From assembly GCF_900964775.1 (NCBI RefSeq), contig NC_041808.1, positions 4,298,595-4,362,594 on the forward strand: a stretch of DNA of 64,000 nucleotides, given 5' to 3'. Made by a program: the position numbers and the translations under genes. Every line of letters begins with the position of its first letter. The stretch's first letter is position 1. Below, piece by piece: positions 48,630 to 60,404 of this stretch. Origin of the DNA: Scleropages formosus. Its lineage: Eukaryota; Chordata; Actinopteri; Osteoglossiformes; Osteoglossidae. The notes beneath the pieces were generated by a model. The model ran no database searches. It saw only the letters and a program-made list of their open reading frames with translations, and was not told where the DNA came from.

Positions 48630-49539
48630 TGTCCACAAATCAGAAAGAACTCTTAACGTTGATCAGCTTGAAATGAAGCCCGTGGAGAAAAGCGCAGATC
48701 TGACACCTCTACGAACATTACTCCATCCGCACGGTGCCGGAAAGTAGGAGACACTTCCACAACGGAGGTCCAGAGTACGAATGAGGGCACGTTATGTGAA
48801 ACTTCTGAGAACTGCCCATGGGAGTGTTCCTTCCGGGCATTTTGCAGACCCATAAACAACCAATTTTATGGCATGAACCTTTGGACTGTTCAGCGCAGTC
48901 TTGTCACCGGTTGATGTTGTCTTATCTTGGCATAACAAATAGCAAAGTTTCATTATAGTGCTACAAATATATTTTATAATTATATTGTGCTGGGGAGATC
49001 ATTTGAGACACATGATGGGTTTGCTCTCAAAGGCTTTTATGCTGAACACAGGTGTGGGTGGGTGGTGGTCAGTGCAAATAAACTGGGGGAAACTGCGTTG
49101 CGTTGTTACATTCTGAGTAAGACACTGGGCTTAATATGAGATTAAATTTTTTATACACAAAGGCAATGTAAAATTGTACTGTTGCAGAGAAAAATTGAGT
49201 TTCATCAACTTTTGTTTTATTTAAAAAGAGATTTTCTAGTTAGTTATCAGGATCAATTCCTTGGTATTCTATTGTTACAAATTGACAGACGTGCCTTGTA
49301 CAAAGCCAGAGGCAAATATACCTAAATATAAAGAAAAAAAACTAGAAACTAACTAAAAATACCTTTACGCACGTACCTAACCCTTACACCCCACGTACGC
49401 GCCAGATAAACCTCAGCATCATTCACACTCATAGCCGGAAATCCACCCCTAAGCAACCGAAAGTTTGAATGACATTGAGATACCCAATAGCTTGAGGGAA
49501 CTGTCATGATTGACAGTTTCAGTAACCAATAGACGCCAT
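48630..49539. other. Between array gene C and the AP-2-like gene
   Basis: Gap between two divergent genes. It should hold the minus-strand promoter of gene C. No further exon is seen. Confidence 0.4.
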
Positions 49540-49680
49540 GTGTTGGACTGCGGTGGTCACGTGCTTAAGCATTTGGGGACTTCCGGGCTCTGCCGAAAAA
49601 GAGAATGGTCGCTTGTTTGCAGATTGACTGTTCCAGGATCAGTGCGAAACAGCTAAAAAGCGCCTAGTAAGAGCGGTAAG
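49540..49680 (+). promoter_or_regulatory. Promoter and non-coding first exon of AP-2-like gene
   Basis: A cacgtg E-box at 49559-49564 and an ETS-like acttccggg at about 49580 precede a donor-like gcg/gtaagt at 49675/49676, in a locally GC-rich stretch. This suggests a TATA-less promoter with a short untranslated exon 1. Assignment to the gene at 51.1 kb is inference from position and strand. Confidence 0.5.
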
Positions 49681-50042
49681 TAGGAGAACCGCAAGCCTGC
49701 AGTGGCATTCGGTCAGCGCTGGAGCCCCTTCGGCTCACGGCACACCGACGGCCGCTGTGTCTTCAGTTATATTAGTGCGTCGTGTTTGTCACAGTTTGAG
49801 GAGGACGTTGTTCGCCGTCCTAACACACAGTCGAACACGAATACGAACATGAACGAATATTAATTCCATCACCGTCACTGTCTCCCCGCACCGTGCCAGG
49901 ATCGGTGTGTGTGCTGCAAAACTTGGCGGCGCCTCCACACGAATTAAAGCTCCTCGGCCAACTCAAACGTGGCGCAGCGCTTCCGGATTATTTATTACTC
50001 GTGATCGTTATTCATTAAAATTCGGAGGGCTGCCTCCATCGC

Positions 50043-50230
50043 GGCCATCTGGTCCTCCGTTCAGGGAACCCTCCGAATTTCAGTGACGTCCAGCATACCC
50101 CATTGGCTGGAAAAGTCACGGACCGTGGGCCATCTGGTACCCTGGTTGAGGGAGTCCTCCGAATTTTAACGATGTCCAGCACAAAAAGTGTGTCCAACAC
50201 ACCCCGTTGACTGGAAGAGTCACTGTCGGT
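50043..50230. repeat. Tandem duplication in intron 1 of AP-2-like gene
   Basis: Two units share ggccatctggt, ctccgaattt, gatgtccagca or gacgtccagca, and ccattggctggaaaagtcac (gttgactggaagagtcac in unit 2). Unit 2 carries an extra short insert. An upstream ttcggagggct half-copy precedes unit 1. Confidence 0.75.
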
Positions 50231-51126
50231 CATCAGGAATGGAGCCAATCATAGAGAAATATTAGAAATATTGGAGAGGCATTACTACTGCAGGTGTCTT
50301 AACTAACCTGAAAACACCAGCTGAAGTGGAATTGTCTTCATAAGCCTTTTAGTCCAATTTATATAAACATGAAACAAATAAAACTAATTGCACACATTTG
50401 CTTAATGACTTACATTTATGCACTTCTATGATATAAATATTAAAACTGATAGGGTTGGTTTGATCATTAACCTATAGAGTTTGACTTTTGAGATCCTGGC
50501 AGCTGTTGGTCTGTGGGTTGACAAGTTTGCAGGGTTTCAAGTGGATTCTTGCCCTTTGAAAGAATGATCCGGAATGGACCTGGCATACGGGACCTCTCAC
50601 CCTCACCTTACCTTTCTGACATGGGAAAATATGTAATGGTTCACATTTGCACTTTATTACTCTGATTTAATATCCCTGTTTTCCATTTGCATCTACTGCT
50701 TTTCCAGTGCAGGGTCATGGTAGTTTAGAGCTTCTCCCACATGCATAGTGCACAAGACAGGGAACTTCCTGGACAGGGCACCAGTCCATCAGGGGCCAAA
50801 CACACACACACGCATTCACTCACATAGTCACACTATAAGGGTTATTTAGAGTCACAGATTCACCTGAAACAGGTCTTTGGATTGTGGGAGGAAACCAGAG
50901 CACCAGGACGAAAACCCACGGGATCACAGGGAGAGCATGCAGACTTCATATTCAGATTTAATTTGTTTACTGTTTTCTCCTCTCTAAATGGCTGGACAAG
51001 CCAGTAAAACCAGGATTAAATCTTCTTAACGAAGATTCAAACTGAAAGTGAAAAATGTGAAGAAGAAGAAATCTTGAGCGAAGGCAAGCAGACGCAGACA
51101 GGGAGAAGCCAGCGGGAGAAAAGGGA

Positions 51127-53057
51127 ATGGAGATCAACCCGTGCAAGGAGGGCGAGGCCCTGCAGGAGGTGCAGATGGTGGAGGTGGCCCTGGAAGCACC
51201 CCTTGTGGAGATAGTGGAGGTTCTCCACAAGGCACAGACTGAGGGTCTCAGCGAGGCCACAGTGGTCACACTGGGCCAGGCCACAGTAGAGGGTCTGGGC
51301 AAGGCGCTGGTCGCCGGGGTGACCCAGGCGCCAGTTGAAGTGGTGACCGAGATGGGCGAGGGGCAGGAGAGCGAGCAGCCAACCGAGGTGCCAGTGGAGC
51401 AGGGATCTGTCCCCGGGATCCCCTTTGCGCAGGTGGCCTCACTCCTCGACCCCAACATGAAAAGCTCCAAGGCGCTCAAGTACCAGATCCATTACGACGA
51501 AGTAAAGAGGAGGCTGGAGTCGCCGGAGAAGATGTCCCTCCGCTCATTGGCGGCCTACACGCGTGTGAGCCGCGGACCAGCCAGTCGTAAAGCCCTGCTC
51601 GAGATGCTCAACTCCTTCGGCCTGTCGCCCAGCACCACCACGGCCGTGTCCAGCTCTTTCTCCAAGCTGACTGAAGGTAGGTGTCACAAGCTTCTGGGAG
51701 TGCTTCTCGAGATGAGTGAGTAGATGTTTGATTACTACCACGGTACAGAGAGGAATGTGTCATGGTCGAATCGCTGAGGAGGGGTGGGCAGCCACTGGGA
51801 CTTGGACCCTCAGAGTTTTATTTTTCACCCCTTTGGTTGTGACTGGGAGTTTTTTTCTTTTCCTCTCCACTGTTGCTAGCTGCCTTACTTTATTATATGT
51901 GTTTTATATGTACTTCTGGATAATTTTCAGTAACCTTATTCAGTACTCTGTGTCAGTTCAGTAAGAAGAGTAGGCAGCTGATGGTGTACTGGTTAGAGCT
52001 GTTGCCTTCGGATCTGAAGGTCACAGATTTGCTGTAGTACCCTTGAGCAAGGTACTGTACTTACCCTGAATTGCTCCATTAAAAAATTACCCAGCTGTAT
52101 AAATGGGTAAATAGTTATAGGTAGCTTAACATTGTAAGTCACTTTGGAGAAAAGTGTCACTAAATGAGTAAATGTAAAAGTGAAGTCGTGTATAGTTTTC
52201 CGTCCTTTTTTTTAAGCAGAATTTAAAGACAGTAAAGTGTGCCCAATGTTGACAGGTGACACCGCTGCCCTCTGCAAGGACATGAGGGAGTTTGCTTCGC
52301 AGTACATGGATTACGACAACGTGGCGAAACAGCTCGTTCCGGAAACCAACCAAGTGCAACACTGGTCCAAGATCATCGAGACGAGGTGCATGGTGATCCT
52401 CTCACTCTTTAACTCTTTAATCCTCCTTTTTACATAATTTCGAGGATCACCGTCATGTGTTTTGCACAGTAATTGACACTATTTTATAATTTCTACAATT
52501 TTTTTTTAAGAAACGGGTCAAATCTTTTCAGCTAAACGACTGACACTTGTGCGTCTAGCTGCTTTCAGAGAGGTTCTGAATGGGAAAGAGTCTTGAAAAG
52601 CCACTGTTTTCTCTTTAGGAACCATCTAGAAGAAATGAGGAAGTGCTTCCACGACCCAGAAAACAGCAGGACTTTCAATAACGCCACGCACGGTTTCGGA
52701 GCCGGCATGATAGACGTGGCTTTTGACATGATCAACCGCGTCATAGAGAAGCAGATCCGGATCCTCTCGGGGGAGGCGGAACCCAAGGAGGCGCAGAGGG
52801 AGAACCGGGTCAGGAAGCGCAGGGCCAGGGCCAAGACTGAAGGCAAGAGCAAGGTGAAGAACACGAAGGCCAGGAAGGATGAGGCGGAGACCGAGAAAAA
52901 GACAAGGGCCAAGGTGGCCGATAGGAAGCGGGCCAAAGCCGACCCGCCTCAGTCTGAAGCGCAGCCAGAGATCGAGAGCAGTGTCTTAACACTTGTTTCT
53001 GTCGGGTATGAGACCATCTCCAGTGGCCTGGAGCCAACCAGTACTGGTGTGGCATAG
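51127..53057 (+). CDS. Divergent AP-2-like (TFAP2) protein
   Basis: Coding exons 51127-51676, 52256-52385 and 52619-53057 join in frame to 372 residues; upstream exon 1 looks non-coding. Residues about 96-290 follow the AP-2 C-terminal domain: IPFAQVASLL like the family's pre-domain VPGR-SLL; KYQIHYDEVKRRLESPE like KYKVTVAEVQRRLSPPE; GLSPSTTTAVSSSFSKLTEGD like [22 protein letters not shown]; and ATHGFGAGMIDVAF like ISHGFGSPAVCAAV. In AP-2 factors this is the basic, helix-span-helix DNA-binding and dimerisation unit. The usual Pro/Tyr activation region is absent. Residues 15-95 instead form acidic, repeated E/V/T-rich segments, and residues 290-345 a Lys/Arg/Glu-rich tail. Several basic DNA-contact residues look changed, so DNA binding is uncertain. 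AATAAA at 53779-53784 may end the transcript. Confidence 0.8.
51972..52178 (+). mobile_element. tRNA-derived SINE (family 2)
   Basis: Forward copy in an AP-2-like gene intron: gtgtactggttagagctg, gtacccttgagcaaggtact, cccagctgtataaatgggta, then cactaaatgagtaaatgtaa. Confidence 0.85.
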
Positions 53058-54500
53058 CAGATCTGCACTGTGGGACGAACACACACACGGGACTTTATGC
53101 TGTACCATGCAGTACCATCGCTGACTTACTCCCTTAGTTTTACTTTTCTGCCCATAGGCTTTGAATAGCAACAGGGTATCTCAGTTCTGCATTCTTCACA
53201 GATTGTGTCCCTCAGTAGATGATGACTTTGGCTCAGTTCTGAACCACCCATAATTGCTTGGCTAATGACGTACCCTCGGTCAAAGTACTTACCCAGAAAA
53301 AAATACCCAGCTGTATGGATATAATTTGAATGTAAGCATCAGCTAAGCAAGAAATAATTGATCATTAAAATTTGCTTTACATGGTTTTTAAACTCCAACT
53401 GAATTAATTTTATTTTAGATTTTCAAATGCTTTTTCTGGGAGGCTGAGAATTTTGAATTGTCATGTTTCTAATTAAGATTTATTTTTTGTAATTAGTAAT
53501 AACAAAGTGTACAGTAATTCACTTTTATCAGGTTTTTAAGCCTCTGGTAAGATTGGTGGGGGGGTTTAACATTCTTGACTTTAACCAGTCTAACGTAAAT
53601 TGAAACGCTTCACACCACAGATGAGTTTGCACCCATTTTACCCTGAAATACTGTATTTAGTGTCAAAGCTATGGGAGGCAGCTTGCTGAAGATGCCAGGA
53701 AAAGAATGAACTGGTAGTAAAAAATGTGCATTTCCAGTGGGAGGGTATTTCGGAATACTGTCTTCTGAAGATGTGCTAAATAAAGTTGTTTTTAAGAAAC
53801 AAGCATTGATTTCAACTTTTTTACTTACATTTTCTTCAGTTGTTTTAAAATGTAAAGTAACGATATCTCATTTGTTATTCTGGAAAAATGATTTTGTATT
53901 ATTATTATTGTTGTATTATTATATACACCATTGTTTTGCATTGTTCTGTGATGTAACTAATTTCATAGCTCTATCTTCTGGGAATACAAGCTTTTGAGGT
54001 TCTCCTCGTAGGCACCGTCCTGGCATGGTCAAAATCAGCATCTCCAATGTCCTCCTCGGGATCTTTGGCTGTTCAGCGTAAATGGCTGTTCTTGACCCTC
54101 CGAGAATCCCAAGAATCCAACAATCTGGAATGTGTTTATGAGAAGACAGGTCTTTTCCATCACCTAATCCAGCAATTTCGAGAGAAGCAGCAAAGAAATA
54201 TAACAGCAAACACATGGCAGGATTTCATGCTGATGCAGACCGGTTGGAGAAGTACAGGTCAACAGAGAATCATGGAAAATTTGAAAATTCAGTAGAAATA
54301 CCGGAATTGCGTCTTCACCTTTCCGGCGTGATGTGTTAACCTTGCTATTGGCACCACCTTAGCAGCTCTGGGCAGGCAGGAGGGTTGACTCAGGAGATTT
54401 GATGAGATTTAGGTCTAGGATGGCATTAGCATTGGAGATTGGGAGAGAGCGGGACAAGTGGGAGGAAGAGAGTGCGGTAAAACCTCTGTGTTTGTGAGCA
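53058..54500. other. 3' UTR of AP-2-like gene, then intergenic
   Basis: 53058 to about 53800 is probably 3' UTR, ending after AATAAA at 53779. A 98-codon minus frame at 53919-54215 is not recognised. Confidence 0.45.
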
Positions 54501-54740
54501 GCGGGAGTAAAAAAAGGTGGGATTACTGAGCTGCTGAAATGTTTTTACTATTCAGACGACTGTGGCCGCGGAACCTACGGTAATGCCTGCCACCGGAGTG
54601 GAGTCAATTCAAGAGCACGAGCGAGACGGGTAGGGCAGAGTGCGAAACCTGCTCCTGTCTCTTGTGGGGTGACTCGGGTCCCGGGCCACACCCCTCCTCC
54701 AAACGCAGGTAAACACCAGGAGGGAGAAGCTGCCACACCC

Positions 54741-56989
54741 ATGGGTGAGTAATGACCACTTTGTGACTCTCCTCTCTTTACCTTTTGTGTGGTGCGATTC
54801 TGCTGCTAATGCTGCTATGCTAGTTGTTTCAAAATCGTCCTTGTAACTTTATGTAATCCTATTAGGTCATAGCAGTCTGAGTCTCTGTAGATGACAGAAT
54901 GAAGCAGGTTTGAGAGGGAAATGGGTTTGGGGTCTACACTCATTCTGGACTCTCAAGGCCCCACCCACATCTTAGTATTTACAATACTGAGGATTCCTTG
55001 GTCAGTTTACCCACTGTTACCACGGCGACTCTTCAACGCAGAGTGCTGCACTTTATTTTACAATGTGTTACACACAAAACCCAGGCTGGCAAATGCACTT
55101 TGGTCCCTAATACATTAATGTTTAGCTATTTTCTTTGCTGTTTAGAATTGTTAGACTAAAAAAAATCGTGACGTTCCATCCGTTTTGCTCACACATTAAG
55201 CAGCGGCCCGTAATCCTAATGGGACTGATACACTGGCAATGGCTTTTATATTTGTGGATCGTCAGTCAGAAACTCTGCTAGATGAGTAACTGGTGGACTC
55301 AGTGCAGTGTACTCACAGTTCAGTGGTGCCTTGTACCAGCTGTTCCCCTCAAACTGACAAGCGAGAGCTGACAAGGGCCAGCTGGCAGGTTGATCGGGCC
55401 AAGTTGGCAGTCTGACCCCACACAAGCACCACCGCAGACGCGTACGCGTCAACACACGGGAATCTGTCTCACGCCGTTAAGCCTCCTGAGCGGCCATCAG
55501 GTTCATATTCTTACACCCACTTTCTTCAAGGTGTAGTTACCCATTGTGCCCTGAGGTCCAGTCTCGTAACATCTCAGGTTTGCAATGTCATGACGTTTGA
55601 CGCCGGCACCCCCCTCAAGGTGGCTTTCTGACCCACAGGGTCCTTCCGCGAGGCTCTCGAGGCCATCAGCGTGAGTACGGAGCTTGTGGTCGAGGAACTG
55701 AAGCCTCACCTGGACACACTGTTGGTGGCTGTGCAGGAAGGCAGTGAGTTCGCTGGGTTGCGATCCAGTGACGTGCTGCTGCATCGCATCGCATCCCATT
55801 AATACACATCTGAGCCTACAGAGGATACAGAAAGGGGTGGTCTTGATGTCGCACGCCAGGCTGTACATAAAAACTGAATTAATTTCATTAAATTTATGTT
55901 CACAGAGCACTCTTCTCACCAGTGACACAACACTGAACAAAATTACTATAAATGATCCAAAGATGACAGTTATAACACTTCTAGATGGCTATAGAATGAG
56001 GCAACTGTCAGCTGAGGAGAGGACAACAAAAAACTCCCAACTGTAAAGAAAGGAAGAAAAATTAACAGATACTTGGACCTCTAGAGGTTTACTTTACACA
56101 GAACTACAGTATATTACACATAATGATTCTCCACATAACTATACAGAATATATGGAAACACTCCTTCTTAGAAGTATCTCGAACCCAGACCGTCCTCATT
56201 TTGTGGGGCTGGCTGAGAAGCTGGAAGGTCAGACCTCAGTTCTTCGCAGCCTGGAAACACGGAGATGCCGTAATCCGCGCCTCAGTGATCCGTGGGGCTG
56301 ATCAGCCGTGACCGTATGTGCACTGATCCCCCCTCCAGTCGCAACACACACTCGCACAACCAGGTAAACAACACAGCACTCAGGAAAAAAGGCAAATCTG
56401 CAGAAGCTCCCCAGTGGCCTGGAACACATATTCTGGAACTGACCTATAATTACTATATTTTAATGCACTTAACGGTATAGCTGCACTGGAAAAATCTGTG
56501 CTTTGGTCTCAATGGTACTGAAACACTGATTTGAACACTGGGAGATGATCAGACCATAGTGACCAGCTGCTGCTCTTGTTTTTAGAAAGGAGTGTCTGAT
56601 GAGGCAGTCGGTAATGCAGTGCTTAGAGCTGCTTCATATAAACCCAAAGGTCACAGGTTTAAACTCCACCTCTGGCTATAGTACCCGTGAGCAAGGTACT
56701 TACCCTGAAATTGCTCCAGTAAAATTACCCTGCTGTATAAATGGGTAAATAAGTAGTTTAACATTGTAAGTTGCTTTGGAAAAAAGCATCAGATTAATGT
56801 AAATGCTGCTTTTTTGCCATTTACCCCATTTCGTGATGACCACTTACCAATTTTAAGTGTCCATCTCAAAGTACGGCAATCACACCAGTATTGGAGGGTT
56901 AAAAACACAGACACACACACCTCCCTCAACATGTATGCTGTGAGCTACCCATTATGCTAACTATATGAAGGTTAATACAGGTTCATCAA

Positions 56990-57055
<66 letters not shown>

Positions 57056-58270
57056 CATCCTAGCAGAGGGAGCGGCTGAGCAGATTGGAGCAAGCGGGAT
57101 CCTATGCACGTTAGCGCACGCACTGCGAAGGAAGAGTCCGCTGCGGATACAAGTGGCCCTGCTTGTGAGCGAGCTGGCCAGAGAGGGTAAGGGTCCCACA
57201 CCAGCACTGGGGACCATAAGGATGTCAGTTCAAGTTCCAGGAAAAGTTCTACTGTGATTCTGAGCTGCTGGTGTAAAATTGTTCAGTTGTATAAGTGATT
57301 AAAATGTGAAATCAGACTACATAGTCTGAATTATTTCAGAATGTGTAGCTGTACAAATCTGAAGCAATATTTATATTTTCAGAACAATATTTATATTTTA
57401 AATGTTTAGCCAAGTGATGCTGACCTTCCATCGGGGGCACGGTGTTCAAAGCTGCCGTGTGTGTTCCTCCGCAGCCTCGCTAAGGGAGCACTTCATCACG
57501 GCTGGACTCGCTTCTGCCCTGCTGGGGGTGCTGAGCAGCAGTGACCAGGACCTGCTTCTGCTCGCCACACGGGCCCTGAGCAGCATCTGCACGGACAACA
57601 GTGAGTCAGTCCATCAGGAAAGTGCCCAGCACCGAGGAGGGGCTCGATGAACCACTGACATTGGGGGTTCCAGCCAATTATTGGGTGTCCGCTTATTAAC
57701 ATTTAGATTTAGTCGCTTACTTGACACTCGACTCTAAAGTGACTCACTGCACTCGATATATGTATATGTTGTCCTCTCTGTACATACTGTTCTCGACACT
57801 CACACCGCGGTCCAGGAGAAATGCTGTTTCACTCCTATGTATGTTCTAGACATATTGTGGGAATGACAATAAAGTTGACTTTGACTTACAGTGCTAAGCT
57901 ACTTACTCTGATTTACCCATTTATACAGCAGCCAGTTTTTACTGTATTCGCAGCGGATACAAGTGTCCCCCTTGATCGAGGGTTCAACAGCAGCAGTTGG
58001 GATTCAAATCCGAGACCTCTGAGTCCAAAGCCAGCAGCTCTAACCACTACACCACCTACTACCCCAGCAGCTGCCCCCATCAGTTGAATACACACTGATC
58101 TGCGTGTCACGTTCATTGATAATTGTCTCTGTTGCTCTCAGAGCTCCGGCAGGACCAGCTGGTCCGCAGCGGCGCCGTCCCCCTCCTGGCGGCCGTCCTG
58201 CAGAAGTACCCGGAAAACGAGCCCCTGGTTGATGCCTGCCTGCTGGCGCTCTGCAGCCTGGTTGACATGG
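54741..58270 (+). CDS. RAP1GDS1 (SmgGDS)-like armadillo protein, N-terminal exons only
   Basis: SmgGDS proteins are all-armadillo chaperones and exchange factors for small GTPases with polybasic tails. Five exons join in frame: 54741-54744 (ATG G only), 55639-55743, 57064-57186, 57475-57600 and 58142-58270, giving about 162 residues so far. EQIGASGILCTLAHAL matches SmgGDS EKIQASGILQLFASLL. AGLASALLGVLSSSDQDLLL and ATRALSSIC match AGLISPLVQLLNSKDQEVLL and GRALGNIC. Exons of 120-129 bases equal one armadillo repeat each. The family has about 560-610 residues, yet no later exon is seen in the next 5.7 kb. It is either a very long intron, or a truncated gene whose last frame runs on past the donor to a stop at 58614. 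Exon 3 may start at 57067. Confidence 0.72.
54745..55638. other. Intron 1 of the SmgGDS-like gene
   Basis: No coding or mobile element recognised. Confidence 0.4.
56600..56812 (+). mobile_element. tRNA-derived SINE (family 2)
   Basis: Forward copy: aatgcagtgcttagagctgc, gtgagcaaggtacttaccc, ctgctgtataaatgggtaaa, tail cagattaatgtaaatg. Confidence 0.85.
56993..57050 (+). repeat. (TG)n microsatellite at a 3' splice site
   Basis: About 29 units ending 11 bases before the acceptor of exon 3 of the SmgGDS-like gene. It takes the place of a polypyrimidine tract. Confidence 0.95.
57770..57893 (+). mobile_element. LINE 3' tail fragment (L2/CR1-like)
   Basis: Ends gggaatgacaataaagttga then ctttgactta, the typical 3' end of fish L2/CR1-type LINEs. 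Only the tail is present, abutting a family 2 SINE. Confidence 0.6.
57890..58076 (-). mobile_element. tRNA-derived SINE (family 2)
   Basis: Reverse copy: tttacccatttatacagca, then gattcaaatccgagacctc and taaccactacaccaccta at the head end. It ends about 65 bases before a coding exon. Confidence 0.75.
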
Positions 58271-59411
58271 GTGAGGAGGACAGCTCAGCGCTTGTCTGGG
58301 ACAGGGTTGGCACCTCCTACGAGAGTGAGCGAGTGTACCGGGGTATGCTGAGAAGCCCCTTCGGGCTCCACTCTACGGTTGTGATTGTGCGGCTAAGCCA
58401 GCGGTCGCATGAGCAACACTTAGTGACCGTGGAGGTGATGCAGAGGTATGCTGCGGCGCTCTGGACTGCACATGCCAGCCGACGTGGCTCTCGCCGCTTC
58501 CCCTTCATGCCCTTGGGCGTGTGTCCCAGGATCTACAGGGTCATAAAGTACGGGGTGCGGAACATCCCTCGATCAACCAGTCTCAAATCAATGGTTTTCC
58601 ACACATTCTTGTGACCAGAGCGGTTCAAAGACCGAAAGCAACAGGAAGACTGCAGTAGGAAGTGAAGAGGTTGGCTGCACAGTTCCCTCAAAGGCCCCTG
58701 ACAGCTGGACGGGTTTTGCACAACATCTTTACAGATGAAGACATGATCTGGAACGATTGTAGATCAGTGCCGATTACAGAGTCAGTTCACATTTCCAGTC
58801 AATCTGTTGTCATATAATGCATCTGGGAAGCTACTGAGAAAATACTGAAATCTCATGTCCCACAGATGCTATGGTATTCATCGAAACTGGACTGGTCGAG
58901 TTACATCAAAATCACACCTTCAGAACTCCTGTTCTACCACAGACATCAGTTTCTCTTCAGCTGTGGAATCTGGACCAATACTGGACCAGGGCTAGTGACT
59001 CCACTGACGCTAAGTCAGACTTTCATGTCTCGCTCCAAATGGCACCATTTGAACGTAGCTGGGATGACCTAGGATGATTGGAATGACTAGCTTGCTGCCG
59101 TTTCTCTTTGTCGGAGAACTGAACAGGAACCCAGAAATCAGCCTCAGAAGTGGAGGGAACCAGCTGATGCTCTAAAGTACAACAGATACACTCCAAGGGT
59201 GTAAAACAGGGTTTACTTCACACACTTGAATATTTTACCACATCTGAAAGCAAATCAGAGTAAAACTGCATATTATAAATGTCTTGTGAGAAATGGAGCC
59301 ATAAAGATTGGAAGATAGTGGAGTGAGACGTAGCCGATGGACAAACCACGGTGTGGACATCTTTTCGCGTTAATTTTATCCTTTTAAAAAATGTTTTGTA
59401 CATTATCATTT
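58271..59411. other. Open frame past the last SmgGDS-like exon, then unclassified DNA
   Basis: The frame of the exon ending at 58270 stays open to a stop at 58614, through a GC-richer stretch. The added 115 residues do not resemble an armadillo repeat. 58640-59100 looks like decayed mobile-element DNA but I cannot name it. Confidence 0.35.
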
Positions 59412-59616
59412 AGGGGGGTGCGGTGGCGCAGCAGGTTTAACCGGGTCCTGCTCTTCAGTGGGTCTGGGGTTCGAGCCCTGCTTGGGATACCTTGCGACGG
59501 ACTGGCGTCCCGTCCTAGGTGTGTCCCCCTCCAGCCTTACGCCCTGTGTTGCCGGGTTAGGCTCCGGTTCGCCGCAACCCCGCTTGGGACAAGCGGTTTC
59601 AGACAATGTGTGTGTG
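59412..59616 (+). mobile_element. tRNA-derived SINE (family 1)
   Basis: Forward full-length copy with the 12-bp duplication acattatcattt at 59400-59411 and 59617-59628. Confidence 0.93.
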
Positions 59617-59846
59617 ACATTATCATTTTTGAAATTCCCTTTCTGTACGAATAATGTGAACATTTTTGGAAAATATACTGATACTTCTATGGCAAAACAC
59701 ACATTATTGAAATAAACGATTAAGGTGTGTATTTGCTATTGAAGTTGTTCTGTCATGAGACATTAGGTCTCCAAACTGCCTTGCTGTCTGTGACTAGCTC
59801 TGCACTGAGCTTGCAGATGGGTGGGGGGGACAAGAGCAAGGGCATG

Positions 59847-60404
59847 TCACTGCTTCACCAGCTCTTGTGATTTCTTGACCATGTCATTCCAGTGCTCCAT
59901 TTCCTGACCACAAATGTATACGAAGGGGCCGTTGACCACTTGGCTCAGAGACCCTGAGGGCAGGAAAGGAAACACCAAGAATTTAGCCACACTTATTTAG
60001 TGGACTTTATGTGATGTTCAAGGGCGTTTGTGGACTGTTTGTGATGTCCCATGGCATTATGTAGATGACTATGGATGACTTACTGAGTTATGGAGATTAC
60101 TATAAAATAATACAAGGTATGATGAAGATAACATCCATACAATGTTCCAAATTGTTATGGAGATGACAGCACGACATGGTGAGGGGTGTCAAAGATGACT
60201 GCAGTTGATGTTCCAAGCCATGTCATGTTCCAGGTTGTTATGGAGATGAATGCATGAAGTATTTCAGAAGACAACTGTATTTTACATTACAGACTCATGG
60301 TTATGACCATGAAGGACATCCTGGTGACTCACGTAGGTCAGCCCTCGTGCCCTCAGCACCACCACTGTAAGGCGCTGTAGAGGAAGGCTCTGGTTCGGGG
60401 ATGC
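59847..60404 (-). pseudogene. Synaptotagmin-like C2B remnant
   Basis: Two exon-like blocks. 60333-60404 has good acceptor (tag) and donor (gtgagt) sites and encodes a segment ending LQRLTVVVLRARGLTY, the first strand of a synaptotagmin C2B domain. 59847-59953, after ccctcag, encodes VNGPFVYICGQEMEHWNDMV and ends KKSQELVKQ-stop, like the final helix (HWNDML) of C2B domains. The about 95 residues expected between them are missing: the 380 bases between hold short repeats (tgttatggagatga) and no exon. The exon phases also disagree. Most likely a decaying gene; a very divergent C2 gene with unseen exons is the alternative. Confidence 0.4.

Noticed and set aside
58640-59100. Decayed transposase-like sequence
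   Set aside because: Some phrases looked transposon-like in several frames, but no family motif could be confirmed by eye.
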